A DNA stretch of 64,000 nucleotides, from NCBI GenBank assembly GCA_028554795.2, contig CM068830.1:115749214-115813213 (forward strand). The letters are read 5' to 3'. How positions within the stretch are numbered: the stretch's first letter is position 1; each line of letters begins with the position of its first letter. Shown piece by piece: positions 1 to 15,358 of this stretch. This stretch comes from Sinohyriopsis cumingii (lineage: Eukaryota; Mollusca; Bivalvia; Unionida; Unionidae). The position numbers and the translations under genes were made by a program. Below the pieces are notes generated by a model. That model ran no database searches. It was given only the letters and a program-made list of their open reading frames with translations, and was not told the origin of the DNA.

Positions 1-3000
1 ATGATGACATCATTCTTGTTCATGAACATACTCAGTGGCCTCCATAGCAATGGTATGTGTGATATGATGACATCATTCTTGTCCATTAACATACTCAGTG
101 GCCTCCATAGCAATGGTATGTGTGATACGATGACATCATTCTTGTTCATTAACATACTCAGTGGCCTCAGTAGCAATGGTATGTGTGATATGATGACATC
201 ATTCTTGTTCATTAACATACTCAGTGGCCTCCATAGCAATGGTATGTGTGATATAATGACATCATCCTTGTTCATTAACATACTCAGTGGCCTCTGTAGC
301 AATGGTATGTGTGATACGATGACATCATTCTTGTTCATTAACATACTCAGTGGCCCCTGTAGCAATGGTATGTGTGATATGATGACATCATTCTTGTTCA
401 TTAACATACTCAGTGGCCTCTGTAGCAATGGTATGCATGATATGATGACATCATTCTTGTTCATGAACATACTCAGTGGCCTCTGTAGCAATGGTATGTG
501 TGATATGATGACATCATTCTTGTTCATTAACATACTCAGTGGCCTCCGTAGCAATGGTATGTGTGATATGATGACATCATTCTTGTTCATTAACATACTC
601 AGTGGCCTCCGTAGCAATGGTATGTGTGATATGATGACATCATTCTTGTTCATTAACATACTCAGTGGCCTCCGTAGCAATGGTATGTGTGATATGATGA
701 CATCATTCTTGTTCATTAACATACTCAGTGGCCTCCGTAGCAATGGTATGTGTGATATGATGACATCATTCTTGTTCATGAACATACTCAGTGGCCTCCA
801 TAGCAATGGTATGTCTGATACGATGACATCATTCTTGTTCATTAACATACTCAGTAGCCTCCATAGCAATGGTATGTGTGATATGATGACATCATTCTTG
901 TTCATTAACATACTCAGTGGCCTCCATAGCAATGGTATGTGTGATACGATGACATCATTCTTGTTCATGAACATACTCAGTGGCCTCAGTAGCAATGGTA
1001 TGTGTGATATGATCACATGATTCTTGTTCATTAACATACTCAGTGGCCTCAGTAGCAATGGTATGTGTGATATGATGACATCATTCTTGTTCATTAACAT
1101 ACTCAGTAGCCTCTGTAGCAATGGTATGTGTGATATGATGACATCATTCTTGTTCATAAACATACTCAGTGGCCTCTGTAGCAATGGTATGTGTGATACG
1201 ATGACATGATTCTTGTTCATTAACATACTCAGTGGCCTCCATAGCTATAGTATGTGTGATACGATGACATCATTCTTGTTCATTAACATACTCAGTGGCC
1301 TCCATAGCAATGGTATGTGTGATATGATGACATCATTCTTGTTCATCAACATACTCAGTGGCCTCCGTAGCAATGGTATGTGTGATAGGATGACATCATT
1401 CTTGTTCATGAACATACTCAGTAGCCTCTGTAGCAATGGTATGTGTGATATGATGACATCATTCTTGTTCATGAACATACTCAGTGGCCTCCATAGCAAT
1501 GGTATGTGTGATACGATGACATCATTCTTGTTCATTAACATACTCAGTGGCCTCCGTAGCAATGGTATGTGTGATATGATGACATCATTCTTGTTCATGA
1601 ACATACTCAGTGGCCTCTGTAGCAATGGTATGTGTGATATGATGACATCATTCCTGTTCATGAACATACCCAGTGGCCTCCGTAGCAATGGTATGTGTGA
1701 TATGATGACATCATTCTTGTTCATTAACATACTCAGTAGCCTCTGTAGCAATGGTATGTGTGATATGATGACATCATTCTTGTTCATTAACATACTCAGT
1801 AGCCTCTGTAGCAATGGTATGTGTGACACGATGACATCATTCTTGTTCATGAACATACTCAGTGGCCTCTGTAGCAATGGTATGTCTGATACGATGACAT
1901 CATTCTTGTTCATTAACATACTCAGTAGCCTCCATAGCAATGGTATGTGTGATATGATGACATCATTCTTGTTCATTAACATACTCAGTGGCCTCCATAG
2001 GAATGGTATGTGTGATACGATGACATCATTCTTGTTCATTAACATACTCTGTAGCCTCCATAGCAATGGTATGTGTGATATGATAACATCATTCTTGTTC
2101 ATTAACATACTCAGTGGCCTCCCTAGCAATGGTATGTGTGATATGATGACATCATTCTTGTTCATGAACATACTCAGTGGCCTCTGTAGCAATGGTATGT
2201 GTGATACGATGACATCATTCTTGTTCATGAACATACTCAGTGGCCTCAGTAGCCATGGTATGTGTGATATGATGACATCATTCTTGTTCATCAACATACT
2301 CAGTGGCCTCCGTAGCAATGGTATGTGTGATATGATGACATCATTCTTGTTCATGAACATACTCAGTGGCCTCCATAGCAATGGTATGTGTGATATGATG
2401 ACATCATTCTTGTTCATGAACATACTCAGTAGCCTCTGTAGCAATGGTATGTGTGATACGATGACATTATTCTTGTTCATTAACATACTCAGTGGCCTCC
2501 ATAGCAATGGTATGTGTGATATGATGACATCATTCTTGTTCATTAACATACTCAGTGGCCTCCATAGCAATGGTATGTGTGATATGATGACATCATTCTT
2601 GTTCATGAACATACTCAGTGGCCTCTGTAGCAATGGTATGTGTGATCTGATGACATCATTCTTGTTCATTAACATACTCAGTGGCCTCCATAGCAATGGT
2701 ATGTGTCATATGATGACATCATTCTTGTTCATTAACATACTCAGTGGCCTCCATAGCAATGGTATGTGTGATATGATGACATCATTCTTGTTCATTAACA
2801 TACTCAGTGGCCTCCATAGCAATGGTATGTGTGATATGATGACATCATTCTTGTTCATGAACATCCTCAGTAGCCTCTGTAGCAATGGTATGTGTGATAC
2901 GATGACATCATTCTTGTTCATTAACATACTCAGTGTCCGCCATAGCAATGGTATGTGTGATACGATGACATCATTCTTCTTCATTAACATACTCAGTGGC

Positions 3001-6000
3001 CTCCATAGCAATGGTATGTGTGATACGATGACATCATTCTTGTTCATGAACATACTCAGTGGCCTCCATAGCAATGGTATGTGTGATATGATGACATCAT
3101 TCTTGTTCATGAACATACTCAGTGGCTTCTGTAGCAATGGTATGTGTGATATGATGACATCATTCTTGTTCATTAACATACTCAGTAACCACTGTAGCAA
3201 TGGTATGTGTGATACGATGACATCATTCTTGTTCATGAACATACTCAGTGGCCTCAGTAGCCATGGTATGTGTGATATGATGACATCATTCTTGTTCATG
3301 AACATACTCAGTGGCCTCCATAGCAATGGTATGTGTGATATGATGACATCATTAATGTTCATGAACATACTCAGTAGCCTCCATAGCAATGGTATGTGTG
3401 ATACGATGACATCATTCTTGTTCATGAACATACTCAGTGGCCTCCGTAGCAATGGTACGTGTGATATGATGACATCATTCTTGTTCATGAACATACTCAG
3501 TGGCCTCCATAGCAATGGTATGTGTGATATGATGACATCATTCTTGTTCATGAACATACTCAGTAGCCTCTGTAGCAATGGTATGTGTGATACGATGACA
3601 TCATTCTTGTTCATTAACATACTCAGTGGCCTCCATAGCAATGGTATGTGTGATACGATGACATCATTCTTGTTCATTAACATACTCAGTGGCCTCCGTA
3701 GCAATGGTATGTGTGATATGATGACATCATTCTTGTTCATGAACATACTCAGTGGCCTCTGTAGCAATGATATGTGTGATATGATGACATCATTCTTGTT
3801 CATTAACATACTCAGTGGCCTCCATAGCAATGGTATGTGTGATACGATGACATCATTCTTGTTCATGAACATACTCAGTGGCCTCCATAGCAATGGTATG
3901 TGTGATATGATGACATCATTCTTGTTCATGAACATACTCAGTGGCTTCTGTAGCAATGGTATGTGTGATATGATGACATCATTCTTGTTCATTAACATAC
4001 TCAGTAGCCTCTGTAGCAATGGTATGTGTGATACGATAACATCATTCTTGTTCATGAACATACTCAGTGGCCTCAGTAGCCATGGTATGTGTGATATGAT
4101 GACATCATTCTTGTTCATCAACATACTCAGTGGCCTCCATAGCAATGGTATGTGTGATATGATGACATCATTAATGTTCATGAACATACTCAGTAGCCTC
4201 CATAGCAATGGTATGTGTGATACGATGACATCATTCTTGTTCATGAACATACTCAGTGGCCTCCGTAGCAATGGTACGTGTGATATGATGACATCATTCT
4301 TGTTCATGAACATACTCAGTGGCCTCCATAGCAATGGTATGTGTGATATGATGACATCATTCTTGTTCATGAACATACTCAGTAGCCTCTGTAGCAATGG
4401 TATGTGTGATACGATGACATCATTCTTGTTCATTAACATACTCAGTGGCCTCCATAGCAATGGTATGTGTGATACGATGACATCATTCTTGTTCATTAAC
4501 ATACTCAGTGGCCTCCGTAGCAATGGTATGTGTGATATGATGACATCATTCTTGTTCATGAACATACTCAGTGGCCTCTGTAGCAATGGTATGTGTGATA
4601 TGATGACATCATTCTTGTTCATTAACATACTCAGTGGCCTCCATAGCAATGGTATGTGTCATATGATGACATCATTCTTGTTCATTAACATACTCAGTGG
4701 CCTCCATAGCAATGGTATGTGTGATATGATGACATCATTCTTGTTCATTAACATAATTAGTGGCCTCCATAGCAACGGTATGTGTGATATGATGACATCA
4801 TTCTTGTTCATGAACATCCTCAGTAGCCTCTGTAGCAATGGTATGTGTGATACGATGACATCATTCTTGTTCATTAACATACTCAGTGTCCTCCATAGCA
4901 ATGGTATGTGTGATACGATGACATCATTCTTGTTCATTAACATACTCAGTAGCCTCTGTAGGAATGGTATGTGTGATATGATGACATCATTCTTGTTCAT
5001 GAACATACTCAGAGGCCTCTGTAGCAATGGTATGTGTGATATGATGACATCATTCTTGTTCATTAACATACTCAGTGGCCTCCATAGCAATGGTATGTGT
5101 GATACAATGACATCATTCTTGTTCATGAACATACTCAGTGGCCTCTGTAGCAATGGTATGTGTGATTTGAGGACATCATTCTTGTTCATGAACATACTCA
5201 GTGGCCTCCATAGCAATGGTATGTGTGATATGATGACATCATTCTTGTTCATGAACATACTCAGTGGCCTCCATAGCAATGGTATGTGTGATACGATGAC
5301 ATCATTCTTGTTCATGAACATACTCAGTGGCCTCCATAGCAATGGTATGTGTGATATGATGACATCATTCTTGTTCATGAACATACTCAGTGGCCTCTGT
5401 AGCAATGGTATGTGTCATATGATGACATCATTCTTGTTCATTAACATACTCAGTGGCCACCATAGCAATGGTATGTGTGATATGATGACATCATTCTTGT
5501 TCATGAACATACTCAGTGGCCTCCATAGCAATGGTATGTGTGATATGATGACATCATTCTTGTTTATGAACATACTCAGTGGCCTCCAGAGCAATGGTAT
5601 GTGTGATACGATGACATCATTCTTGTTCATGAACATACTCAGTGGCCTCAGTAGCAATGGTAGGCGTGATACGATGACATCATTCTTGTTCATGAACATA
5701 CTCAGTGGCCTCCATAGCAATGGTATGTGTGATATGATGACATCATTCTTGGTCATTAACATACTCAGTGGCCTCAGTAGCAATGGTATGTGTGATATGA
5801 TGACATCATTCTTGTTCATGAACATACTCAGTAGCCTCCATAGCAATGGTATGCATGATACGATGACATCATTCTTGTTCATTAACATACTCACTGGCCT
5901 CCGTAGGAATGGTATGTGTGATATGATGACATCATTCTTGTTCATGAAACTCAGTGGCCTCCATAGCAATGGTATGTGTGATATGATGACATCATTCTTG

Positions 6001-9000
6001 GTCATTAACATACTCAGTGGCCTCAGTGGCAATGGTAGGCATGATACGATGACATCATTCTTGTTCATGAACATACTCAGTGGCCTCCATAGCAATGGTA
6101 TATGTGATATGATGACATCATTCTTGGTCATTAACATACTCAGTGGCCTCTGTAGCAATGGTATGTGTGATATGATGACATCATTCTTGTTCATTAACAT
6201 ACTCAGTGGCCTCCATAGCAATGGTATGTGTGATATGATGACATCATTCTTGTTCATGAACATTCTCGGTGGCCTCCGTAGCAATGGTATGTGTGATATG
6301 ATGACATCATTCTTGTTGATGAACATACTCAGTGGCCTCCATAGCAATGGCATGTGTGATACGATGACATCATTCTTGTTCATGAACATACTCAGTGGCC
6401 TCTCTAGCAATGGTATGTGTGATATGATGACATCATTCTTGTTCATGAACATACTCAGTGGCCTCCATGACAATGGTATGTGTGATATGATGACATCATT
6501 CTTGTTCATGAACATACTCAGTGGCCTCTGTAGCAATGGTATGTGTGATACGATGACATCATTCTTGTTCATGAACATACTCAGTGGCCTCCATAGCAAT
6601 GGTATGTGTGATACGATGACATCATTCTTGTTCATGAACATACTCAGTGGCCTCCATAGCAATGGTATGTGTGATATGATGACATCATTCTTCTTCATGA
6701 ACATACTCAGTGGCCTCCATAGCAATGGTATGTGTGATACGATGACATCATTCTTGTTCATGAACATACTCAGTGGCCTCCATAGCAATGGTATGTGTGA
6801 TATGATGACATCATTCATGTTCATGAACATACTCAGTGGCCTCCATAGCAATGGTATGTGTGATATGATGACATCATTCTTCTTCATGAACATACTCAGT
6901 GGCCTCTGTAGCAATGGTATGTGTGATATGATGACATCATTCTTGTTCATGAACATACTCAGTGGCCTCCATGGCAATGGTATGTGTGATATGATGACAT
7001 CATTCTTGTTCATGAACATACTCAGTGGCCTCCATAGCAATGGTATGTGTGATACGATGACATCATTCTTGTTCATTAACATATTCAGTGGCCTCCATAG
7101 CAATGGTATGTGTGATATGATGACATCATTCTTGTTCATGAACATACTCAGTAGCCTCTGTAGCAATGGTATGTGTGATACGATGACATCATTCTTGTTC
7201 ATGAACATACTCAGTGGCCTCCATAGCAATGGTATGTGTGATACGATGACATCATTCTTGTTCATTAACATACTCAGTGGCCTCCATAGCGATGGTATGT
7301 GTGATATGATGACATCATTCTCGTTCATTAACATACTCAGTGGCCTCCATAGCAATGGTATGTGTGATACGATGGCATCATTCTTGTTCATGAACATACT
7401 CAGTGGCCTCCATAGCAATGGTATGTGTGATATGATGACATCATTCTTCTTCATGAACATACTCAGTAGCCTCAGTAGCAATGGTATATGTGATACGATG
7501 ACATCATTCTTGTTCATGAACATACTCAGTGGCCTCCATAGCAATGGTATGTGTAATGCGATGACATCATTCTTGTTCATTAACATACTCAGTGGCCTCC
7601 ATAGCGATGGTATGTGTGATATGATGACATCATTCTTGTTCATTAACATACTCAGTGGCCTCCATAGCAATGGTATGTGTGATACGATGACATCATTCTT
7701 GTTCATTAACATACTCAGTGGCCTCCATGGCAATGGTATGTGTGATATGATGACATCATTCTTGTTCATGAACATACTCAGTGGCCTCCATAGCAATGGT
7801 ATGTGTGATATGATGACATCATTCTTGTTCATGAACATACTCAGTGGCCTCTGTAGCAATGGTATGTGTGATACGATGACATCATTCTTGTTCATGAACA
7901 AACTCAGTTGCCTCCATAGCAATGGTATGTGTGATACGATGACATCATTCTTGTTCATGAACATACTCAGTGGCCTCCATAGCAATGGTATGTGTGATAT
8001 GATGACATCATTCTTGTTCATGAACATACTCAGTGGCCTCCATAGCAATGGTATGTGTGATATGATGACATCATTCTTGTTCATGAACTTACTCAGTGGC
8101 CTCTGTAGCAATGGTATGTGTGATATGATGACATCATTCATGTTCATTAACATACTCAGTGGCCACCATAGCAATGGTATGTGTGATATGATGACATCAT
8201 TCTTGTTCATGAACATACTCAGTGGCCTCCATAGCAATGGCATGTGTGATATGATGACATCATTCTTGTTCATGAACATACTCAGTGGCCTCTGTAGCAA
8301 TGGTATGTGTGATATGATGACATCATTCTTGTTCATTAACATACTCAGTGGCCACCATAGCAATGGTATGTGTGATATGATGACATCATTCTTGTTCATG
8401 AACATACTCAGTGGCCTCCATACCAATGGTATGTGTGATATGATGACATCATTCTTGTTCATGAACATACTCAGTAGCCTCAGTAGCAATGGTATGTGTG
8501 ATACGATGACATCATTTTTGTTCATGAACATACTCAGTGGCCTCCATAGCAATGGTATGTGTGATACGATGACATCATTCTTGTTCATGAACATACTCAG
8601 TGGCCTCCGTAGCAATGGTACGTGTGATATGATGACATCATTCTTCTTCATGAACATACTCAGTGGCCTCCATAGCAATGGTATGTGTGATATGATGACA
8701 TCATTCTTGTTCATGAACATACTCAGTAGCCTCTGTAGCAATGGTATGTGTGATACGATGACATCATTCTTGTTCATTAACATACTCAGTGGCCTCCATA
8801 GCAATGGTATGTGTGATATGATGACATCATTCTTGTTCATGAACATACTCAGTGGCCTCTGTAGCAATGGTATGTGTGATATGATGACATCAATCTTGTT
8901 CATTAACATACTCAGTGGCCTCCATAGCAATGGTATGTGTGATATGATGACATCATTCTTGTTCATGAACATACTCAGTGGCCTCTGTAGCAATGGTATG

Positions 9001-12000
9001 TGTGATATGATGACATCATTCTTGTTCATTAACATACTCAGTGGCCTCCATAGCAATGGTATGTGTCATATGATGACATCATTCTTGTTCATTAACATAC
9101 TCAATGGCCTCCTTAGCAATGGTATGTGTGATATGATGACATCATTCTTGTTCATTAACATACTCAGTGGCCTCCATAGCAATGGTATGTGTGATATGAT
9201 GACATCATTCTTGTTCATGAACATCCTCAGTAGCCTCTGTAGCAATGGTATGTGTGATACGATGACATCATTCTTGTTCATTAACATACTCAGTGTCCTC
9301 CATAGCAATGGTATGTGTGATACGATGACATCATTCTTGTTCATTAACATACTCAGTGGCCTCTGTAGCAATGGTATGTGTGATATGATGACATCATTCT
9401 TGTTCATGAACATACTCAGTGACCTCTGTAGCAATGGTATGTGTGATATGATGACATCATTCTTGTTCATTAACATACTCAGTGGCCTCCATAGCAATGG
9501 TATGTGTGATACAATGACATCATTCTTGTTCATGAACATACTCAGTGGCCTCTGTAGCAATGGTATGTGTGATTTGAGGACATCATTCTTGTTCATGAAC
9601 ATACTCAGTGGCCTCCATAGCAATGGTATGTGTGATATGATGACATCATTCTTGTTCATGAACATACTCAATGGCCTCCATAGCAATGGTATGTGTGATA
9701 CAATGACATCATTCTTGTTCATGAACATACTCAGTGGCCTCCATAGCAATGGTATGTGTGATATGATGACATCATTCTTGTTCATGAACATACTCAGTGG
9801 CTTCTGTAGCAATGGTATGTGTGATATGATGACATCATTCTTGTTCATGAACATACTCAGTGGCCTCCATGGCAATGGTATGTGTGATATGATGACATCA
9901 TTCTTGTTCATGAACATACTCAGTGGCCTGTGTAGCAATGGTATGTGTGATACGATGACATCATTCTTGTTCATGAACATACTCAGTGGCCTCCATAGCA
10001 ATGGTATGTGTGATACGATGACATCATTCTTGTTCATGAACATACTCAGTGGCCTCCATAGCAATGGTATGTGTGATATGATGACATCATTCTTGTTCAT
10101 GAATATACTCAGTGGCCTCCATAGCAATGGTATGTGTGATATGATGACATCATTCTTGTTCATGAACATACTCAGTGGCCTCTGTAGCAATGGTATGTGT
10201 GATATGATGACATCATTCTTGTTCATTAACATACTCAGTGGCCTCTGTAGGAATGGTATGTGTGATATGATGACATCATTCTTGTTCATGAACATACTCA
10301 GTGGCCTCCATAGCAATGGTATGTGTGATATGATGACATCATTCCTGTTCATGAACATACTCAGTGGCCTCCAGAGCAATGGTATGTGTGATACGATGAC
10401 ATCATTCTTGTTCATGAACATTCTCAGTGGCCTCAGTAGCAATGGTAGGCGTGATATGATGACATCATTCTTGTTCATGAACATGCTCAGTGGCCTCCAT
10501 AGCAATGGTATGTGTGATATGATGACATCATTCTTGGTCATTAACATACTCAGTGGCCTCAGTAGCAATGGTATGTGTGATATGATGACATCATTCTTGT
10601 TCATGAACATACACAGTAGCCTCCATAGCAATGGTATGCATGATACGATGACATCATTCTTGTTCATTAACATACTCAGTGGCCTCCGTAGCAATGGTAT
10701 GTGTGATATGATGACATCATTCTTGTTCATGAAACTCAGTGGCCTCCATAGCAATGGTATGTGTGATATGATGACATCATTCTTGGTCATTAGCATACTC
10801 AGTGGCCTCCATGGCAATGGTATGTTTGATACGATAACATCATTCTTGTTCATGAACATACTCAGTGGCCTCAGTGGCAATGGTAGGCATGATACGATGA
10901 CATCATTCTTGTTCATGAACATACTCAGTGGCCTCCATAGCAATGGTATGTGTGATATGATGACATCATTCTTGGTCATTAACATACTCAGTGGCCTCTG
11001 TAGCAATGGTATGTGTGATATGATGACATCATTCTTGTTCATGAACATACTCAGTGGCCTCCATAGCAATGGTATGTGTGATACGATGACATCATTCTTG
11101 TTCATGAACATTCTCAGTGGCCTCTGTAGCAATGGTATGTGTGATATGATGACATCATTCTTGTTCATGAACATACGCAGTGGCCTCCATGGCAATGGTA
11201 TGTGTGATATGATGACATCATTCTTGTTCATGAACATACTCAGTGGCCTCTGTAGCAATGGTATGTGTGATACGATGACATCATTCTTGTTCATGAACAT
11301 ACTCAGTGGCCTCCATAGCAATGGTATGTGTGATACGATGACATCATTCTTGTTCATGAACATACTCAGTGGCCTCCATAGCAATGGTATGTGTCATATG
11401 ATGACATCATTCTTCTTCATGAACATACTCAGTGGCCTCCATAGCAATGGTATGTGTGATACGATGACATCATTCTTGTTCATGAACATACTCATTGGCC
11501 TCCATAGCAATGGTATGTGTGATATGATGACATCATTCATGTTCATGAACATACTCAGTGGCCTCCATAGCAATGGTATTTGTGATATGATGACATCATT
11601 CTTGTTCATGAACATACTCAGTGGCCTCTGTAGCAATGGTTTGTGTGATATGATGACATCATTCTTGTTCATTAACATACTCAGTGGCCACCATAGCAAT
11701 GGTATGTGTGATATGATGACATCATTCTTGTTCATGAACATACTCAGTGGCCTCCATAGCAATGGTATGTGTGATATGATGACATCATTCTTGTTCATGA
11801 ACATACTCAGTGGCCTCTGTAGGAATGGTATGTGTGATATGATGACATCATTCTTGTTCATGAACATACTCAGTGTCCTCCATAGCAATGGTATGTGTGA
11901 TATGATGACATCATTCTTGTTCATGAACATACTCATTGGCCTCCATAGCATTTTTATGTGTGATACGATGACATCATTCTTGTTCATTAACATACTCAGT

Positions 12001-14097
12001 GGCCACCATGGCAATGGTATGTGTGATATGATGACATCATTCTTGTTCATGAACATACTCAGTGGCCTCCATAGCAATGGTATGTGTGATATGATGACAT
12101 CATTCTTGTTCATGAACATACTCAGTGGCCTCTGTAGCAATGGTATGTGTGATACGATGACATCATTCTTGTTCATGAACATACTCAGTGGCCTCCATAG
12201 CAATGGTATGTGTGATACGATGACATCATTCTTGTTCATGAACATACTCAGTGGCCTCCATAGCAATGGTATGTGTGATATGATGACATCATTCTTGTTC
12301 ATGAACATACTCAGTGGCCTCCATAGCAATGGTATGTGTGATACGATGACATCATTCTTGTTCATGAACATACTCAGTGGCCTCCATAGCAATGGTATGT
12401 GTGATATGATGACATCATTCTTGTTCATGAACTTACTCAGTGGCCTCTGTAGCAATTATATGTGTGATATGATAACATCATTCTTGTTCATTAACATACT
12501 CAGTGGCCACCATAGCAATGGTATGTGTGATATGATGACATCATTCTTGTTCATGAACATACTCAGTGGCCTCCATACCAATGGTATGTGTGATATGATG
12601 ACATCATTCTTGTTCATGAACATACTCAGTGGCCTCCAGAGCAATGGTATGTGTGATACGATGACATCATTCTTGTTCATGAACATACTCAGTGGCCTCA
12701 GTAGCAATGGTAGGCGTGATACGATGACATCATTCTTTTTCATGAACATACTCAGTGGCCTCCATAGCAATGGTATGTGTGATATGATGACATCATTCTT
12801 GGTCATTAACATACTCAGTGGCCTCTGTAGCAATGGTATTTGTGATACGATGACATCATTCTTGTTCATTAACATACTCAGTGGCCTCTGTAGCAATGGT
12901 ATGTGTGATATGATGACATCATTCTTGTTCATGGACATACTCAGTGGCCTCCATAGCAATGGTATGTGTGATATGATGACATCATTCTTGTTCATGAACA
13001 TACTCAGTGGCCTCTGTAGCAATGGTATGTGTGATACGATGACATCATTCTTGTTCATGAACATACTCAGTGGCCTCCATAGCAATGGTATGTGTGATAT
13101 GATGACATCATTCTTGTTCATGAACATACTCAGTGGCCTCTGTAGCAATGGTATGTGTGATACATGACATCATTCTTGTTCATGAACATACTCAGTGGCC
13201 TCTGTAGGAATGGTATGTGTGATATGATGACATCATTCTTGTTCATGAACATACTCAGTGGCCACCATAGCAATGGTATGTGTGATATGATGACATCATT
13301 CTTTTTCATGAACATACTCAGTAGCCTCAGTAGCAATGGTATGTGTGATACGATGACATCATTCTTGTTCATGAACATACTCAGTGGCCTCCATAACAAT
13401 GGTATGTGTGATACGATGACATCATTCTTGTTCATTAACATACTCAGTGGCCTCCATAGCAATGGTATGTGTGATATGATGACATCATTCTTGTTCATGA
13501 ACATACTCAGTAGCCTCAGTAGCAATGGTATGTGTGATACGATGACATCATTCTTGTTCATGAACATACTCAGTGGCCTCCATAGCAATGGTATGTGTGA
13601 TACGATGACATCATTCTTGTTCATTAACATACTCAGTGGCCTCCATAGCGATGGTATGTGTGATATGATGACATCATTCTTGTTCATTAACATACTCAGT
13701 GGCCTCCATAGCAATGGTATGTGTGATACGATGACATCATTCTTGTTCATTAACATACTCAGTGGCCTCCATAGCAATGGTATGTGTGATATGATGACAT
13801 CATTCTTGTTCATTAACATACTCAGTGGCCTCCATAGCAATGGTATGTGTGATATGATGACATCATTCTTTTTCATGAACATACTCAGTGGCCTCTGTAG
13901 CAATGGTATGTGTGATATGATGACATCATTCTTGTTCATGAACATACTCAGTGGCCTCCATAGCAATGGTATGTGTGATATGATGACATCATTCTTGTTC
14001 ATGAACATACTCTGTGGCCTCTGTAGCAATGGTATGTGTGATACGATGGCATCATTCTTGTTCATGAACATACTCAGTGGCCTCCATAGCAATGGTT
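1..14097 (+). repeat. 63-bp minisatellite array, about 224 copies
   Basis: A 63-bp unit repeats head to tail from the first base of the window, so the array continues to the left. Each unit has a near-fixed core (ATGATGACATCATTC, then AACATACTCAGT, then AGCAATGGTATG) with a few recurrent variable positions. The unit is 21 codons long, so frames stay open for kilobases on both strands. Most unit-to-unit differences change the encoded residue (CAT/TGT/CGT/AGT; ATG/ATT), and plain stops occur near 1018 and 1207, which speaks against a protein. Two units (near 5946 and 10731) share the same 3-bp deletion and reveal multi-unit duplications. I read this as non-coding satellite DNA. Confidence 0.95.
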
Positions 14098-14099
14098 AA

Positions 14100-14205
14100 G
14101 CTGATTACATGATTTGACTCCATTGCTAAATTACATGATTTGACTCCCTTGCCAAATTACATGATTTGACTCCATTGCCAAATTACATGATTTGACTAAT
14201 TGCCA
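14100..14205 (+). repeat. 31-bp tandem repeat, about 3.5 copies
   Basis: The unit ATTACATGATTTGACTCC... repeats directly after the 63-bp array ends. It is unrelated in sequence to the big array and marks its right border. Confidence 0.85.
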
Positions 14206-14423
14206 AATCTGAAACATGGTCAAGCACCTAGACCTACATACAATATAGAACAAGGATTTTTCATTTCTTGGGGCTGAAAATATTGGCATAGTTTATCATT
14301 CCTCTTCAAAAGTAATTTCTAAATTGACTACTCTATCAATATATTCAGTATTTCTATGTTGTAGCTCATGTAACACCTTCTGCCAGTATAAAATATGTTC
14401 TTTACCAGCATAAACTTGACCAT

Positions 14424-14720
14424 TCCAGTGGCCTAAGTGGTTAGAGCATCTGCCTTGGATGCATGAGACTGCGGGTTTAAACCTCGGCTGAGTCATACCA
14501 AAGACCTATAAAGATGGTACTATAGCTACCTTGCTAGGCACTCAGCATTAAGATTTTAGTGTTAGGACTGGTTGGCCTGGTACCAGGATAATGTGACTGG
14601 GTGGGATACCATGCTACATGTCTGTGACATGGTGCCCCATGCAGTGCTAGACATCACTATAAACTGCCACACTGCAGACATCATAGCGATATGACTCAAA
14701 AATTGTTAAAGCTACATTTT
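14424..14720 (+). mobile_element. tRNA-headed SINE, family A, copy 1
   Basis: The head resembles a tRNA gene, with an A-box-like GTGGCCTAAGTGG and a degraded B box (GCGGGTTTAAACCTC). The body includes the stretch GGATAATGTGACTGGGTGGG, which recurs in three more copies at 42.5, 54.4 and 55.2 kb. The tail reads AGACATCATAGCGATATGACT then a GCTAC element. The short reading frame on the other strand here is incidental. Confidence 0.8.
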
Positions 14721-15093
14721 CACAGTGAATAATGTTAAGAAAATGAACAAAGTAGATAACAAAAATAATAAAACTGAATAAATGAATGAATGATGAATTA
14801 ATTAATAGACTAATAATTCACTAAAAATGTTGATGTTAATTATTTCAAATGAAGAGTGAAATGTACACAAGTGTGCACAGTTATTATGCAGTAAAAATAT
14901 AAATTTATCACTTTCTGACTGAAAAAGTACAAAGTTCAGTAAACTTTAGGACAGTAAAATTCCCTATTTAAATTAATGGTATAAAAATATCTGCAAAGAA
15001 AGTTGCTATTTTTATCATGAATATTGGCTCATTAAAACTGTACATACTATCAAGCATATATGAAGGGGAAAAATGAGAGTATATTAAGAGGGT
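14721..15093. other. AT-rich spacer, no feature seen
   Basis: No exon-like frame, tandem repeat or recognisable transposon was found in this stretch. Confidence 0.6.
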
Positions 15094-15358
15094 TAGGTCA
15101 AAATATGTAATGTGTAACATGTAATATGTAATGTGTAATGTGTAATATGTAATATGTAATATATAATGTGTAACATGTAATGTGTAATATGTAATGTGTA
15201 ATATGTAATATATAATGTGTAATATATAATGTGTAACATGTAATATGTAATGTGTAACATGTAATATATAATGTGTAATATGTAATGTGCAACATGTAAT
15301 ATGTAATGTGTAATATGTAACATGTAATATGTAATGTGTAACATGTAATATGTGTTCA
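15094..15358 (+). repeat. Low-complexity array of GTAATATGTAATGTGTAACAT type
   Basis: Degenerate 10-bp words (GTAATATGTA, ATGTGTAACA) repeat about 26 times. Open frames on the minus strand (ILHITYY-like peptides) come from this simple repeat and are not genes. Confidence 0.9.

Noticed and set aside
1213..13167. An open frame of 3984 codons that could be read as a giant repeat protein
   Set aside because: It is produced by a 63-bp satellite whose period is a multiple of three. Variable positions are mostly nonsynonymous, stops occur in neighbouring units, and equally long frames exist on the other strand.
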